This document shows positions 1 through 8,662 of a stretch of 64,000 nucleotides of DNA, in pieces. This stretch comes from Methanoculleus marisnigri JR1 (GTDB lineage: Archaea > Halobacteriota > Methanomicrobia > Methanomicrobiales > Methanoculleaceae), in contig NC_009051.1 of the NCBI RefSeq assembly GCF_000015825.1, positions 558,001 to 622,000 on the forward strand. The letters are read 5' to 3'. The notes below the pieces were generated by a model. The model did no database searches, had not been told where the DNA came from, and was given only the letters and a program-made list of their open reading frames with translations. The position numbers were made by a program, and so were the translations under genes. Positions within the stretch are counted from its first letter, which is position 1, and every line of letters starts with the position of its first letter.

Positions 1-173
1 ACCCGGAGACCCAGGCCGTCCGGATCGCCGGTTCCGTAGGCAACAGGAAGCGTGGAGCGATTCAGGAACGGGCTCTGGAACTCGGGCTCAAAGTCCTGAA
101 CGCAAAAGACCTCACTCCCGTGGCTGAGGCACCTGCCGCAACCGAAGAAGAAGAGGTGAACGAGGATGAGTGA
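1..173 (+). CDS. rpl32e: Ribosomal protein L32e, C-terminal part
   Basis: This is the 3' end of a large-subunit ribosomal protein gene cut by the left edge of the window. Read in frame 3 it encodes 56 residues, including GSVGNRKRGAIQ and ALELGLKVLN, which match the conserved C-terminus of archaeal L32e. An acidic tail (EEEEVNEDE) follows. The stop codon lies inside the start of the L19e gene (8-bp overlap). The position directly before L19e is the standard order in archaeal spc-type clusters. The start and N-terminal half are outside the window. Confidence 0.85.
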   Translation, partial: PETQAVRIAGSVGNRKRGAIQERALELGLKVLNAKDLTPVAEAPAATEEEEVNEDE

Positions 174-618
174 TCTCGCCAGCCAGAAGCGAATAGCGGC
201 CGCCATTCTCAAGTGCGGGGTCAACCGTGTCTGGTTCGATCCCGAGCGTCAGGCCGATATCGAGGGAGCGATCTCGAGAAACGACCTGCGCGAACTTATC
301 GGGGAAGGCGCGATCAGCGCGCACCCCGTGAAGGGAAACAGCCGCGGCCGAGCCCGCATCCGGATGGCAAAGCGTTCCTACGGCCACCGGAAAGGTCCGG
401 GGCGGAGGAAGGGTGCTGCCGGAGCACGCGGTTCCAGCAAACGGTCATGGATCAGGAAGATCCGTGCACAGCGCCGCACTCTGCGCGAGATGCGCGAAGA
501 AGGTACAATCGAGAGGAGTCTCTACCGCCTGATGTATCGGCGGGCTTCCGGAGGTCAGTTCCGGAGCGTGGCGCACCTTGAGGCTCAGATTGAGATAACG
601 GCAGGGAGGATGAAATAA
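166..618 (+). CDS. rpl19e: Ribosomal protein L19e
   Basis: This encodes a 150-residue 50S subunit protein. The N-terminus (SDLASQKRIAAAIL) and the basic centre (SYGHRKGPGRRKG, then RSWIRKIRAQRR) are typical of archaeal/eukaryotic L19e, and the length matches the family. The ATG overlaps the L32e stop by 8 bp, and its own stop overlaps the L18 start by one base, so translation is probably coupled. It lies in the order L32e-L19e-L18-S5-L30-L15-SecY seen across euryarchaea. Confidence 0.96.
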   Translation: MSDLASQKRIAAAILKCGVNRVWFDPERQADIEGAISRNDLRELIGEGAISAHPVKGNSRGRARIRMAKRSYGHRKGPGRRKGAAGARGSSKRSWIRKIRAQRRTLREMREEGTIERSLYRLMYRRASGGQFRSVAHLEAQIEITAGRMK

Positions 619-1145
619 TGGCAACCGGCCCAAGATACTTCGTGCCCTTCCGGAGAAGGCACGAGGGCAAGACCGACTACTACAAGCGGATGTCGCTCCT
701 GTCGTCGGGAACACCGAGAATGGTCGTCCGGAAGACGAACCGGCAGATCATCGTACAGCTGGTCGTTCCCGAGGTCGAAGGAGATAGCACCCTGGTGGCC
801 GCATACTCGGCGGAACTCGCCGGCTACGGCTACGAGGGATCGACTGCGAGCACCCCGGCCGCCTACCTGACCGGAATGCTCTTCGCGGTAAAGGCGCTGA
901 ACGCGGGGTATGGCGAGGCAATCCTCGACATCGGGCTCGCCCGGGCAAAACCCGGAGCGCGTGTCTTTGCCGCTCTCAAAGGAGCGGTGGATGCGGGTCT
1001 CGACGTCCCCTACGGCGAATCGATCCTCCCCGATGAAGAGCGGCTCAAAGGTGCCCACATCGCGGAGTATGCTCCCGAGCGGGCGGGCGACCTGGTAACG
1101 AATGTAGAGGCTGTGGCTCTGGCCATCAAGAAGGAGCTGGTGTGA
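618..1145 (+). CDS. rpl18: Ribosomal protein L18 (uL18)
   Basis: This encodes a 175-residue 5S rRNA-binding protein of the large subunit. The N-terminus ([24 protein letters not shown]) and the segment [15 protein letters not shown] are characteristic of archaeal uL18. It starts one base inside the L19e stop. A GGGAGGA Shine-Dalgarno-like stretch lies upstream. The next gene (S5) begins two bases after its stop, so it is part of the same transcript. Confidence 0.96.
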
Positions 1146-1146
1146 C

Positions 1147-1764
1147 ATGGCATACGTACAGGAAGAATGGATTCCGCTCACCGGTCTCGGGCGCATGGTC
1201 GCCGCAGGCGAGATCACCAGTATCGATGAGGTGCTCGCGAGCGGCAGGCCGATCAAGGAGCCCCAGATCGTCGATCTCCTCCTGCCAGACCTGGAGGACG
1301 AGGTGCTGGACATCAACATGGTCCAGCGGATGACGGACTCGGGTCGCCGTGTGAAGTTCCGCACCGTCGTGGTGGTCGGCAACAGGAACGGCTACGTCGG
1401 GTTCGGCCAGGGGAAGGACGTCCAGGTCGGCAACGCGATCCAGAAGGCAATCGTAAACGCAAAACTGAATCTGATCAAGGTCTCCCGCGGCTGCGGCAGC
1501 TGGGAGTGCGGTTGCGAGACCGCTCACTCGATCCCGATCGAAGTGACCGGCAAGGCAGGGAGCGTCAAGGTGACGTTGAAGCCCGCCCCGCAGGGTATCG
1601 GTCTCGTGACCGGGGATATCCCGAAGAAGGTTCTGATGCTTGCAGGCATCAAGGACGTCTGGGCGTTCAACCGGGGACAGACCCGGACGACCATCAACTA
1701 TGCAAAGGCGACGTTTGAGGCGCTGAAGCAGACGAACATGGTTCGGATCGGAGGGACGGAGTGA
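1147..1764 (+). CDS. rps5: Ribosomal protein S5 (uS5)
   Basis: This encodes a 205-residue small-subunit protein. The double-stranded-RNA-binding S5 domain is visible ([22 protein letters not shown], about residues 69-90), followed by the C-terminal fold with [10 protein letters not shown] and the P-x-G-x-G loop (APQGIGLV). The protein sits near the mRNA entry channel and affects decoding accuracy. Length and position after L18 are normal for archaea. The stop overlaps the start of L30. Confidence 0.96.
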
Positions 1765-2225
1765 TGTACGCGGTAGTACAGGTGCGTGGTGTGGTCAAGA
1801 CCAACCACGAGATCAAGGACACCTTGAAGATGCTCCGCCTGCACCACGTGAACCACTGCGTTCTGGTGCCCGACACGCCGGCGTATCTCGGCATGATTCG
1901 CAAGGTGAAGGACTTCGTGGCGTACGGGGAGGTTGACAAGGATACCCTGGCCACCCTCCTGCGCACCCGGGGCAGACTGACCGGGGACGAGAAGCTGACC
2001 GATGAATACGTCCGCGCGCATACCCCGTATGCCGACATCGACGAGTTCGCGGCAGCGCTCTGCGACGGCGAGATGAGTTTCCGTGATCTGGTGGAGATCA
2101 AACCGGTGCTGAGACTGCACCCACCTCGAAAGGGCTATAAAACCATCAAGCGAACCTTTCAGCAGGGTGGAGCTCTCGGCTACTATGGTCCCCAGATCAA
2201 CGATCTCCTCTACAAGATGAGGTGA
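1764..2225 (+). CDS. rpl30: Ribosomal protein L30 (uL30)
   Basis: This encodes 153 residues, beginning [21 protein letters not shown] and then MLRLHHVNHC, the usual archaeal/eukaryotic uL30 N-terminus. An in-frame GTG lies three bases upstream at 1761. The ATG at 1764 is chosen because it forms a TGATG junction with the S5 stop and gives the family N-terminus. The long archaeal form carries an extra C-terminal region, here ending GGALGYYGPQINDLLYKMR. The gene is co-transcribed with its neighbours. Confidence 0.95.
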   Translation: MYAVVQVRGVVKTNHEIKDTLKMLRLHHVNHCVLVPDTPAYLGMIRKVKDFVAYGEVDKDTLATLLRTRGRLTGDEKLTDEYVRAHTPYADIDEFAAALCDGEMSFRDLVEIKPVLRLHPPRKGYKTIKRTFQQGGALGYYGPQINDLLYKMR

Positions 2226-2230
2226 GACAG

Positions 2231-2656
2231 ATGCCCGTAAACAAGAGATCCAAATACAGGGGTTCACGGACCTGCGGCGGCGGTACGCACAAGAACCGGC
2301 GTGGCGCCGGCAACAGGGGTGGACGGGGTAGAGCCGGGCAGCGCGATCACCGCTTCTCTCACTTCTACCTGAAGGGCGAGATAGCCAACGGCAAGCACGG
2401 TTTTGTCAGCAAGACCTCCGAGCCGGTATCTGCTCTCGATGTCGGTGAGATCGATCAGATGGCTGAAGCGCTGCTTCGTGAAGGGCTTGCCACCCAGGAG
2501 GGCGATCTCATCGCCCTCGACGCCGCCGAACTCGGCATCGACAAGGTGCTCGGCGGTGGAAGAGTCACCCACAAAATGAGTATCTCTGCCCGGGAGTTCT
2601 CGGAACGTGCCCGGATGAAAATCGAGGAGATGGGCGGTCAGGCAACGACCGTCTGA
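2231..2656 (+). CDS. rpl15: Ribosomal protein L15 (uL15)
   Basis: This encodes 141 residues. The start at 2231 gives the family N-terminus MPVNKRSKYRGSRTCGGGTHKNRRG; an in-frame GTG at 2222 would add only three residues. The Gly/Arg-rich N-terminal extension (NRGGRGRAGQRDHRF) threads into 23S rRNA in this family. It is the last ribosomal gene before secY, as in most archaea and bacteria. Confidence 0.95.
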   Translation: MPVNKRSKYRGSRTCGGGTHKNRRGAGNRGGRGRAGQRDHRFSHFYLKGEIANGKHGFVSKTSEPVSALDVGEIDQMAEALLREGLATQEGDLIALDAAELGIDKVLGGGRVTHKMSISAREFSERARMKIEEMGGQATTV

Positions 2657-2676
2657 TCTTCTTTTTAGGTGAAACC

Positions 2677-4110
2677 ATGGGAGATCTGCTGGATAGATTT
2701 GAACCCATCCTTGCAGCGATGCCTGCAGTCAGGGGGCCGGAAGGGCACGTCCACTTCAAGAATAAACTCATGTGGACGCTTGCCATCCTGCTTCTCTACT
2801 TCTCATTGACCAACATCGATATCTTTGGACTCTCTCCGCAGTCACAGGATCTTTTCGGAATGTACCGTGCCCTGCTTGCCGGTGCGAGCGGTTCGCTCCT
2901 GCATCTCGGTATCGGGCCGATCGTCACCGCGTCGATCGTGCTGCAGCTGCTCAAGGGTGCCGGACTCCTGCAGATCGATACCAGCGAAGCACGCGGGCAG
3001 GTCATGTATATGGGCCTGCAGAAACTGCTCATCTTCGTGATGATCATCGTCGAAGCGTTCCCCATGGTCGCGAGCGGTATGATGCTGCCCGACCCGTCGG
3101 TGGCAACGCAATTCTTCGGCGGCAATATGCTCACGGTCTCGCTCCTGATCTTCCTCCAGGTCTGCCTCGGCGGGCTTCTGGTGGTGCTGATGGACGAGGT
3201 CGTCACGAAGTGGGGCGTCGGTTCGGGTGTGGGGCTCTTCATCGTTGCGGGGGTCTCGCAGGGTCTCGTGAACGGGTTCCTGAACTGGCAGACGGGCACC
3301 GATCCCTTCCCGATCGGGTTCTTCCCGCGGCTCTTCGCCATAGGGACCTCGGGAGCGAGTTTCCTCGAGTACTTCGGGACGGACCTGCTCGCCCTCGTCA
3401 CGACGATCGCCATCTTCATGGTCATCGTCTACGTGGAGTCGACCCGTATCGAGATCCCGCTCGCGCATACCGCCGTCCGCGGCGCCCGTGCGCGGTTCCC
3501 GGTAAAGCTCATCTATGCGAGCGTTCTGCCGATGATTCTCGTCCGGGTGCTGCAGGCGAACATCCAGATGATCGGGATGTTCCTCTCGAACGCCGGGATA
3601 AACATCTTCGGCGAGTTCCAGGGACAAATGCCGACGAGCGGCCTGATGTGGTATATCGCGCCGATCAACGCCCCGCAGGACTGGATGTGGTGGCTCTCCG
3701 ATCTCGGACACGCCCCCTGGGAGATCATGTTGCGGATGGGCATCGATGTCACCGTTATGGTGGTCGGGGGCGCAATCTTCGCGCTCTTCTGGGTCAAGAC
3801 CGCCGGCCTCGACTCGAAGGACGTGGCCCGGCAGATCCAGAGAAGCGGGATGCAGATCCCCGGCTACCGGCGGAGTGAGCAGGTGCTTGTGAAGTACCTC
3901 GACCGCTACATCCCGCGGATCACCGTCATCGGCGGTGTGTTCATCGGCCTTCTCTCGGTCGTCGCGAACCTCTTCGGTGTGATCGGTGCGGTCGGGGGAA
4001 CGGGTCTGCTGCTTGCGGTGAGTATCACCTACCGCCTCTACGAGGAGGTCGCAAGCCAGCAGATCATGGAGATGTACCCGTTCATGCGGTCGTTCTTTGG
4101 AAAGGAGTAA
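2677..4110 (+). CDS. secY: Protein translocase subunit SecY (Sec61 alpha)
   Basis: This encodes a 477-residue polytopic membrane protein, the channel of the Sec translocon. About ten hydrophobic helices are visible, starting with LMWTLAILLLYFSLTNIDIF, the plug-forming segment with HLGIGPIVTASIVLQLL (about 70-90), and the cytoplasmic loop VRGARARFPVKLIYASVLPMI. The conserved C-terminus is LYEEVASQQIMEMYPFMRSFFG. It lies 20 bp after L15, as expected for the spc operon. A hairpin with a T run follows it, so the transcript may end here before adkA. Confidence 0.96.
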   Translation: MGDLLDRFEPILAAMPAVRGPEGHVHFKNKLMWTLAILLLYFSLTNIDIFGLSPQSQDLFGMYRALLAGASGSLLHLGIGPIVTASIVLQLLKGAGLLQIDTSEARGQVMYMGLQKLLIFVMIIVEAFPMVASGMMLPDPSVATQFFGGNMLTVSLLIFLQVCLGGLLVVLMDEVVTKWGVGSGVGLFIVAGVSQGLVNGFLNWQTGTDPFPIGFFPRLFAIGTSGASFLEYFGTDLLALVTTIAIFMVIVYVESTRIEIPLAHTAVRGARARFPVKLIYASVLPMILVRVLQANIQMIGMFLSNAGINIFGEFQGQMPTSGLMWYIAPINAPQDWMWWLSDLGHAPWEIMLRMGIDVTVMVVGGAIFALFWVKTAGLDSKDVARQIQRSGMQIPGYRRSEQVLVKYLDRYIPRITVIGGVFIGLLSVVANLFGVIGAVGGTGLLLAVSITYRLYEEVASQQIMEMYPFMRSFFGKE

Positions 4111-4157
4111 GTCCGAAGGCCACGCCGGAGGCGGGGCCGGAGGAGTTGCTCCGGGAG

Positions 4158-4181
4158 AAAAAGGTGCATCAGCACCTTTTT
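4158..4181 (+). terminator. Hairpin with flanking A/T runs after secY
   Basis: A perfect inverted repeat has 10-bp arms and a four-base loop (AAAAAGGTGC-ATCA-GCACCTTTTT). It lies 48 bp after the secY stop, inside a 243-bp intergenic stretch. The stem ending in five T residues resembles an intrinsic terminator. Its surroundings (GGAG before, CGACT after) also match the hairpin at 62083-62099, so it may instead be a copy of a dispersed repeat. Confidence 0.55.
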
Positions 4182-4353
4182 CGACTGGGATAATCCCTCT
4201 TTTGACGGGGTTAACCCATTTCTCCTTCCCCTCAAAACCGCACAGAACCCATTTTCTACCCGGGATCACCCGGGCTCGAAGCAATTCCGAAAGGCATTAC
4301 TCTTTCAGGCACGGATTTATCTTACAGAGAATGATACCCTAACGGGAGTGATA

Positions 4354-4932
4354 ATGTTGGGAAAGAAAGTTGTCGTGACGGGGGTTCCCGGTGTCGGAAA
4401 GACCACCGTCATTAATGGTGCGATGGAGAGGCTGGCGACCGAAGGCGTCGCGTATAAGGCCGTCAACTTCGGCACGTTCATGTTTGAGGTGGCCAAAAAG
4501 GAGAATCTGGCCTCGGATCGCGATGAGATGCGCAAGCTCGAGAAAGATGTCCAGAAACGTCTTCAGCAGGCGGCTGCCACGGGAATCGCCGCCATGAGCG
4601 GGGAGGCAAACATCATCATCGACACCCACAGCACTGTCAAGACCCCGACGGGGTTCCTTGCGGGGCTGCCCGAATGGGTGCTCCGCGAGTTGATGCCCGA
4701 TATCGTCGTGCTGGTGGAGACCGACCCCGACCAGATCCTGATGCGCCGGCTCGGCGACGCGTCAAGGGCCCGCGACATGGAAGGATACCGTGCGATCGCC
4801 GAACACCAGGAGTTCAACCGCGCAGTCAGCGCGGCATATGCGATGTATACCGGCTGCACCATCAAGATCGTCCGGAACGAGAACTTCCTGCTCGAACAGG
4901 GCATCGACGACCTGGTGAGTGTGCTGAGGTAA
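4354..4932 (+). CDS. adkA: Archaeal adenylate kinase
   Basis: This encodes a 192-residue kinase that converts ATP and AMP to two ADP. The start MLGKKVVVTG is preferred over a GTG two codons upstream because it matches archaeal AdkA N-termini. The P-loop is GVPGVGKTT (residues 10-18). Family signatures include VNFGTFMFEVA, the IIIDTHSTVKTPTGFLAGLP segment and the late EHQEFNRA motif. AdkA differs from bacterial Adk and is commonly placed just after secY in euryarchaea. A possible TATA element (GGATTTATCT) lies near 4312. Confidence 0.94.
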   Translation: MLGKKVVVTGVPGVGKTTVINGAMERLATEGVAYKAVNFGTFMFEVAKKENLASDRDEMRKLEKDVQKRLQQAAATGIAAMSGEANIIIDTHSTVKTPTGFLAGLPEWVLRELMPDIVVLVETDPDQILMRRLGDASRARDMEGYRAIAEHQEFNRAVSAAYAMYTGCTIKIVRNENFLLEQGIDDLVSVLR

Positions 4933-4938
4933 CCTGAT

Positions 4939-5559
4939 ATGGTCGACCTGAAGAAGCACGGCCCGACGATCGCCCTCCTCTTTACCATGCTCGTGATGCT
5001 CTCGTACAGCGTCGAGTGGATACGGGTGACGGTCGGTTCGGCGATGGATGTAGTGCTGGGCCCGTTCATCGATACTCTCGGCGTGCCGTTCTTCGTCATG
5101 ATCCTGATCCTCTCGAGCATCACGGGCCTCTACTCCTCGCTCGTCCAGAAGTACACCATCGACTACGAGAAGATGCAGGAGACGCAGGCGAAGATGAAGG
5201 TCTTCCAGAAGGAGTTCAGGGAGGCTCAGCTCTCCGGGGACGAAAAGAGGATCAAGAAACTCCAGGGAAGACAGGAGCGGATGATGCAGGACCAGCTCGA
5301 CATCTCCCGGCAGCAGTTTACGCCGATGGCGATCATCCTCGTGCTCTCCGTGCCGATCTTCTTCTGGCTTCTCCTGCGGCTTCCCGAGATCGGTGCATCG
5401 CCCGCCATTGAGACCGGCATCGTGCTGCCGTTCCTCGGTGCGGTCAGCCTCTCGGGCTTTGCGTTCTGGATCGTCCCCGCGTGGATTCTCTGGTACATGA
5501 TCTGCTCGCTGACGATCAGCCAGGTGATCAGAAAGGCCCTCAACATCGGAGGGCTCTGA
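4939..5559 (+). CDS. EMC3/TMCO1-type membrane insertase (DUF106)
   Basis: This encodes a 206-residue membrane protein of the DUF106 family, the archaeal relatives of YidC/Oxa1/EMC3. There is one N-terminal transmembrane helix (TIALLFTMLVMLSYSVEWI), a second around residue 55, a charged coiled-coil loop (about 78-120, rich in K/E/Q with MKVFQKEFREAQ), and two or three C-terminal helices ending in SQVIRKAL. The helix-coiled coil-helices layout is typical. Its place next to secY fits a role in membrane protein insertion. Its stop overlaps the cmk start. Confidence 0.9.
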   Translation: MVDLKKHGPTIALLFTMLVMLSYSVEWIRVTVGSAMDVVLGPFIDTLGVPFFVMILILSSITGLYSSLVQKYTIDYEKMQETQAKMKVFQKEFREAQLSGDEKRIKKLQGRQERMMQDQLDISRQQFTPMAIILVLSVPIFFWLLLRLPEIGASPAIETGIVLPFLGAVSLSGFAFWIVPAWILWYMICSLTISQVIRKALNIGGL

Positions 5560-6104
5560 TGCGGATCACCATCAGCGGCCCGCCGGGGAGCGGCACCACG
5601 TCGCTCGCCCGCTACCTCGCCGGGAAGCACGGGCTCGACCTCATCTCCGCGGGAGAGGTCTTCCGCCAGCTCGCGAAGGAGCACGGCATGGACCTCGCCG
5701 ATTTCGGGAAGTTCGCGGAGAACGATCCCTCGGTCGACCGGATGATCGACGCCCGGCAGAAAGAGATAGGCGAAGCCGCCGAAAACATCATCATCGAGGG
5801 CAGGCTCTCGGGGAGGATGGTCGGGAACGCCGATCTCAGGATCTGGCTTTCGGCATCGCTTTCCTGCCGGGCAAGGCGCATTGCGGGGCGTGACGGGATG
5901 GACGAAGAGGGGGCCCGGGCCTATACCGAGAACCGGCAGCGATCGGAGGCCACCCGCTACCGGAACTACTACGGTATCGAGATTGACGACCTCTCGCCGT
6001 ACGATATCGTCCTCTCGTCCGAGACCTTCGGCGTGGACGCCCTCGGCACTATCGTGGACGCCGCGATCGCGTGCCTTGCACGGCAGCAGGCCGCCGACCT
6101 CTAA
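5559..6104 (+). CDS. cmk: Cytidylate kinase, archaeal type
   Basis: This encodes a 181-residue kinase that phosphorylates CMP/dCMP. The start at 5559 (ATG inside the preceding TGA) gives MRITISGPPGSGTTSLARYL. The P-loop GPPGSGTT has Thr where most kinases have Lys, which is normal in archaeal Cmk. IIEGRLSGRM and RIAGRDGMDE are family signatures. Translation is probably coupled to the DUF106 gene. Its end overlaps by 4 bp the end of the convergent ATPase subunit D gene. Confidence 0.93.
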   Translation: MRITISGPPGSGTTSLARYLAGKHGLDLISAGEVFRQLAKEHGMDLADFGKFAENDPSVDRMIDARQKEIGEAAENIIIEGRLSGRMVGNADLRIWLSASLSCRARRIAGRDGMDEEGARAYTENRQRSEATRYRNYYGIEIDDLSPYDIVLSSETFGVDALGTIVDAAIACLARQQAADL

Positions 6105-6745
6105 AGCCCCCCCGTCCTCTTTGCTTTTATCTTTTTGATGCGCCGGAGCCGCGTCCATTCCTGCCGTTCCATCTCGTCGCGCTGATTCTCGATGAACCGG
6201 CGCGCCTCCTCAAGTTCCGGGATGATCTTGAACTCCAGCGCGTTCACCCGCCGCCGCGTCTTCTCGATATCGTCGAGCAGGTGCTTGATTCCTCCTTCGA
6301 GTTCGGCGGTTGCGATGATCGCTTCGAGGAGTTCCTCGTAGGCGTCGGCCGCGTCGTCGATGACCGACGACGTTCCGAGGATGCCGTAACCCCGCTGATC
6401 GAGCGTCTTTCTCACCATCACCGGTTCGAGGTCCGGGAGCCGCACCCCGAATACGTTCCTGTGTCCGGTCGTATAGGAGGGATAGGCCTCCACCGAGAGC
6501 GCTGCAAGGAGCACTCCCGTCGCCCCCTCCATCATGGCGGCGACCGCTACCATCTCCCGTGCGCCGGCGTACTTCTCTTCGAGTTCCTGACGCTCTCGGG
6601 CTGCCTGCTCGGTGAGCCCGACCAGGTCCAGCATCATGCCGTCGAGTTTCATCGATAAAAGCCGGTGTACCCTCTCTGCGAGCGCCATCCGCCGCCTGAC
6701 GATCAGGAGGCCGGCCCTGGTGGGTTTGATGTCGTCGACCGGCAT
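6101..6745 (-). CDS. atpD: A-type ATP synthase subunit D
   Basis: This encodes 214 residues from the ATG at 6745, which has an AGGAGA ribosome-binding site 5 nt upstream. The N-terminus (DDIKPTRAGLLIVRRRMALAERVHRLLSMKLDGM) and the C-terminal LLDDIEKTRRRVNALEFKIIPEL are diagnostic for subunit D, the central rotor stalk of A/V-type ATPases. It follows the subunit C gene after 10 bp. The catalytic genes (A, B), subunit F and the membrane sector are not next to it, so this is a detached pair. Confidence 0.92.
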   Translation of the reverse strand: MPVDDIKPTRAGLLIVRRRMALAERVHRLLSMKLDGMMLDLVGLTEQAARERQELEEKYAGAREMVAVAAMMEGATGVLLAALSVEAYPSYTTGHRNVFGVRLPDLEPVMVRKTLDQRGYGILGTSSVIDDAADAYEELLEAIIATAELEGGIKHLLDDIEKTRRRVNALEFKIIPELEEARRFIENQRDEMERQEWTRLRRIKKIKAKRTGGL

Positions 6746-6755
6746 GATATCTCTC

Positions 6756-7883
6756 CTACAGGACGATGTACTGCCATATTCGCTCGGGCGCGAGATCGAA
6801 TGCTTTCCCCCGCGCGATTGCCCGCAGGTTCGCGACCTCGTATTTCTTCCGCTCCAGGTAGGCAAGCACCGGCAGAACCGAGAACGGGTGCCGCCGGGAG
6901 AGCGCCTCCAGATGATGGAGCCTGACGCGGGTGACCGCCATCTCGACCTCGTGAACGGGCCGCCTGCGCCGGTGCCATCGCTGCCAGACCAGTTCTGCGG
7001 CATCGGTGCTCGAGAACTCCGGATCCTGCCTGAGTTCGCGCACCGCCTGGGCGAGAACCGGGACGATGTCGGTCGAAAGAAAGGCGTTGACGAACTCGCC
7101 TTCCGTCTCGATGCCGTAGAGCCTTCGGAAGAGGGCGATGGGGATACGGCCGCCGGAGATCATCGTCCGGTCGATGGTCGCGAGATCGCACGCCTCTTCT
7201 GCGCAGTGGAGCCGGAGGAGGTTTCTCATGTTGGTGATGTCGATCTCGAACCGGAGGTAACCGTTCAACTCCTGGCACCCGCTGCACCCGGTTGCGGCAA
7301 GGCCGAGCAGGTCGGCGTAGTATTGCCGGTACAGTTCGTCCTCGATCCGGGCAAAAACCCCCTTCTCACCGCAGACCCGGTAGTACTCCGCGAGAACCGG
7401 GTAGAGCCGCCAGCCCTGGAGTTCCTCGATAGCCTCGCCGCAGTTTGTGACGTTAAGAAGGCGGTCGAGGAGCGTGCCGTCGAGTTCCCCCGCCGGGACG
7501 AGGAGATCGCGGATCTGACGCCGGGGTATGTCGTGAACCGTGCCCCGCAGGATTGCCATGACGTTTGCGATGTCCCACCGGTTGAGGTATTCCCCGGTCA
7601 GGGTATGCAGGTCGCCGGGAGCGGTCGCCATGGCGTGGCGGAACGATTCTGCAAGGTTGTGGTTCACCGCCTCTTCGATGAGCTGGGCGCCGGAAAAGTC
7701 GTGCGCGAGATCCAGAATATGGTGTTTATAATCCTCCCGCCGGCTGAGGTAGCCGATCACCCCCGGGATGCTCATCTGCATGAGCCGCAGGTACTCTTCA
7801 CGGGGAAGGAGCGTCGTCCTCCTGACCCGGAACCGGGTGCAGGCATAGATGCACGAGGGGGAGGTCACGCCCGGCGCGGGCAT
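6756..7883 (-). CDS. atpC: A-type ATP synthase subunit C
   Basis: This encodes 375 residues resembling V-type subunit d / A-type subunit C, the funnel-shaped protein joining the central stalk to the membrane ring. Recognisable segments include IYACTRFRVRRTTLL, MSIPGVIGYL, LNRWDIANVMAILRG and the C-terminal NPFSVLPVLAYLERKKYEVANLRAIARGKAFD-type motif (here HPFSVLPVLAYLERKKYEV). Length is normal. It heads a two-gene unit with subunit D. In other archaea subunit C is followed by F, A, B and D, so three genes appear to be absent between them. Confidence 0.9.
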   Translation of the reverse strand: MPAPGVTSPSCIYACTRFRVRRTTLLPREEYLRLMQMSIPGVIGYLSRREDYKHHILDLAHDFSGAQLIEEAVNHNLAESFRHAMATAPGDLHTLTGEYLNRWDIANVMAILRGTVHDIPRRQIRDLLVPAGELDGTLLDRLLNVTNCGEAIEELQGWRLYPVLAEYYRVCGEKGVFARIEDELYRQYYADLLGLAATGCSGCQELNGYLRFEIDITNMRNLLRLHCAEEACDLATIDRTMISGGRIPIALFRRLYGIETEGEFVNAFLSTDIVPVLAQAVRELRQDPEFSSTDAAELVWQRWHRRRRPVHEVEMAVTRVRLHHLEALSRRHPFSVLPVLAYLERKKYEVANLRAIARGKAFDLAPERIWQYIVL

Positions 7884-8033
7884 GCCCTCCCATTACCGTC
7901 CCCCTGCTATAAATCGCACCCGGTTGACCGGGGATGGGGGGCGGCCCCCTTGGAACGTACCGGCAACGACTCCGGGCGACAGGATAAGGTGTCGGCCTCC
8001 CCCGGGGAACCGGACGGGAGGCATGTTTGAGGC

Positions 8034-8495
8034 TTACAGCAGCGGCATGACGATCATCGTCAACAGTTCGCTCTCCGGGTACTCGGGCCCGTTGTAATAG
8101 TATTCGTAGACGGTGCCGGCAGGCGTAAGCCCGTTCTTCTCTATCCAGTCCGCCATCTCCTCGTAGGTCGACGCCATCTCTCCATACGCGCCGCGGTGCA
8201 TGCAGAAGACGACGTTGCTTTCCGGGATGGAGCCCGATTGGATCTTTCCCTTCTCCGGGAGTATCTTCGATACGGGAAACCCCATCTCCACATCGAGATC
8301 CTGCATGTCCATGTTGTGATATGCCACATACGGGACGTCCGAGAGGAGCTCCCCGAGTTCCTTCAGGTAATCAGCCATTCTGCCGTACCCCTCACCGATC
8401 AGCATCGGCAGATCTTCGACCTTTGCCCGGGTGCGGATCGATATGGTGGGTTGCTCTCGCTTTCGCAACAGTTCGATATTCGATACTCTCGGCAT
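8034..8495 (-). CDS. GyrI-like effector-binding domain protein
   Basis: This encodes 153 residues. The start MPRVSNIELL is chosen because upstream in-frame codons lack a recognisable family sequence. The fold signature is that of the SOUL/GyrI-like small-molecule-binding domain: VYEYYYNGPEYPESELLTMIVMPL at the end, and MHRGAYGEMASTYEEMADWI in the middle. No DNA-binding domain is attached. Such stand-alone domains bind hydrophobic ligands or act as regulators; the ligand cannot be told from sequence. It is transcribed away from the HDAC-family gene, with 167 bp between them. Confidence 0.82.
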   Translation of the reverse strand: MPRVSNIELLRKREQPTISIRTRAKVEDLPMLIGEGYGRMADYLKELGELLSDVPYVAYHNMDMQDLDVEMGFPVSKILPEKGKIQSGSIPESNVVFCMHRGAYGEMASTYEEMADWIEKNGLTPAGTVYEYYYNGPEYPESELLTMIVMPLL

Positions 8496-8662
8496 CTTAC
8501 TCCTCCAACTCTCCCGACGCGCCCCTTTACCCTGCAAGCGTTCCGGGCTCTCTCTGTCGATGATTCTATCTCGCTCTTCAAATACTTTCTGCCGGCGGGC
8601 CGCTCCCCCACCTCCTGCAGATAAGGTTCATATCTTGCGCCGCCAACCCACCATCGAGCACC

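Noticed and set aside
2842-4284. Long - strand open frame opposite secY
   Set aside because: It mirrors the SecY frame, is extremely charged and matches no family.
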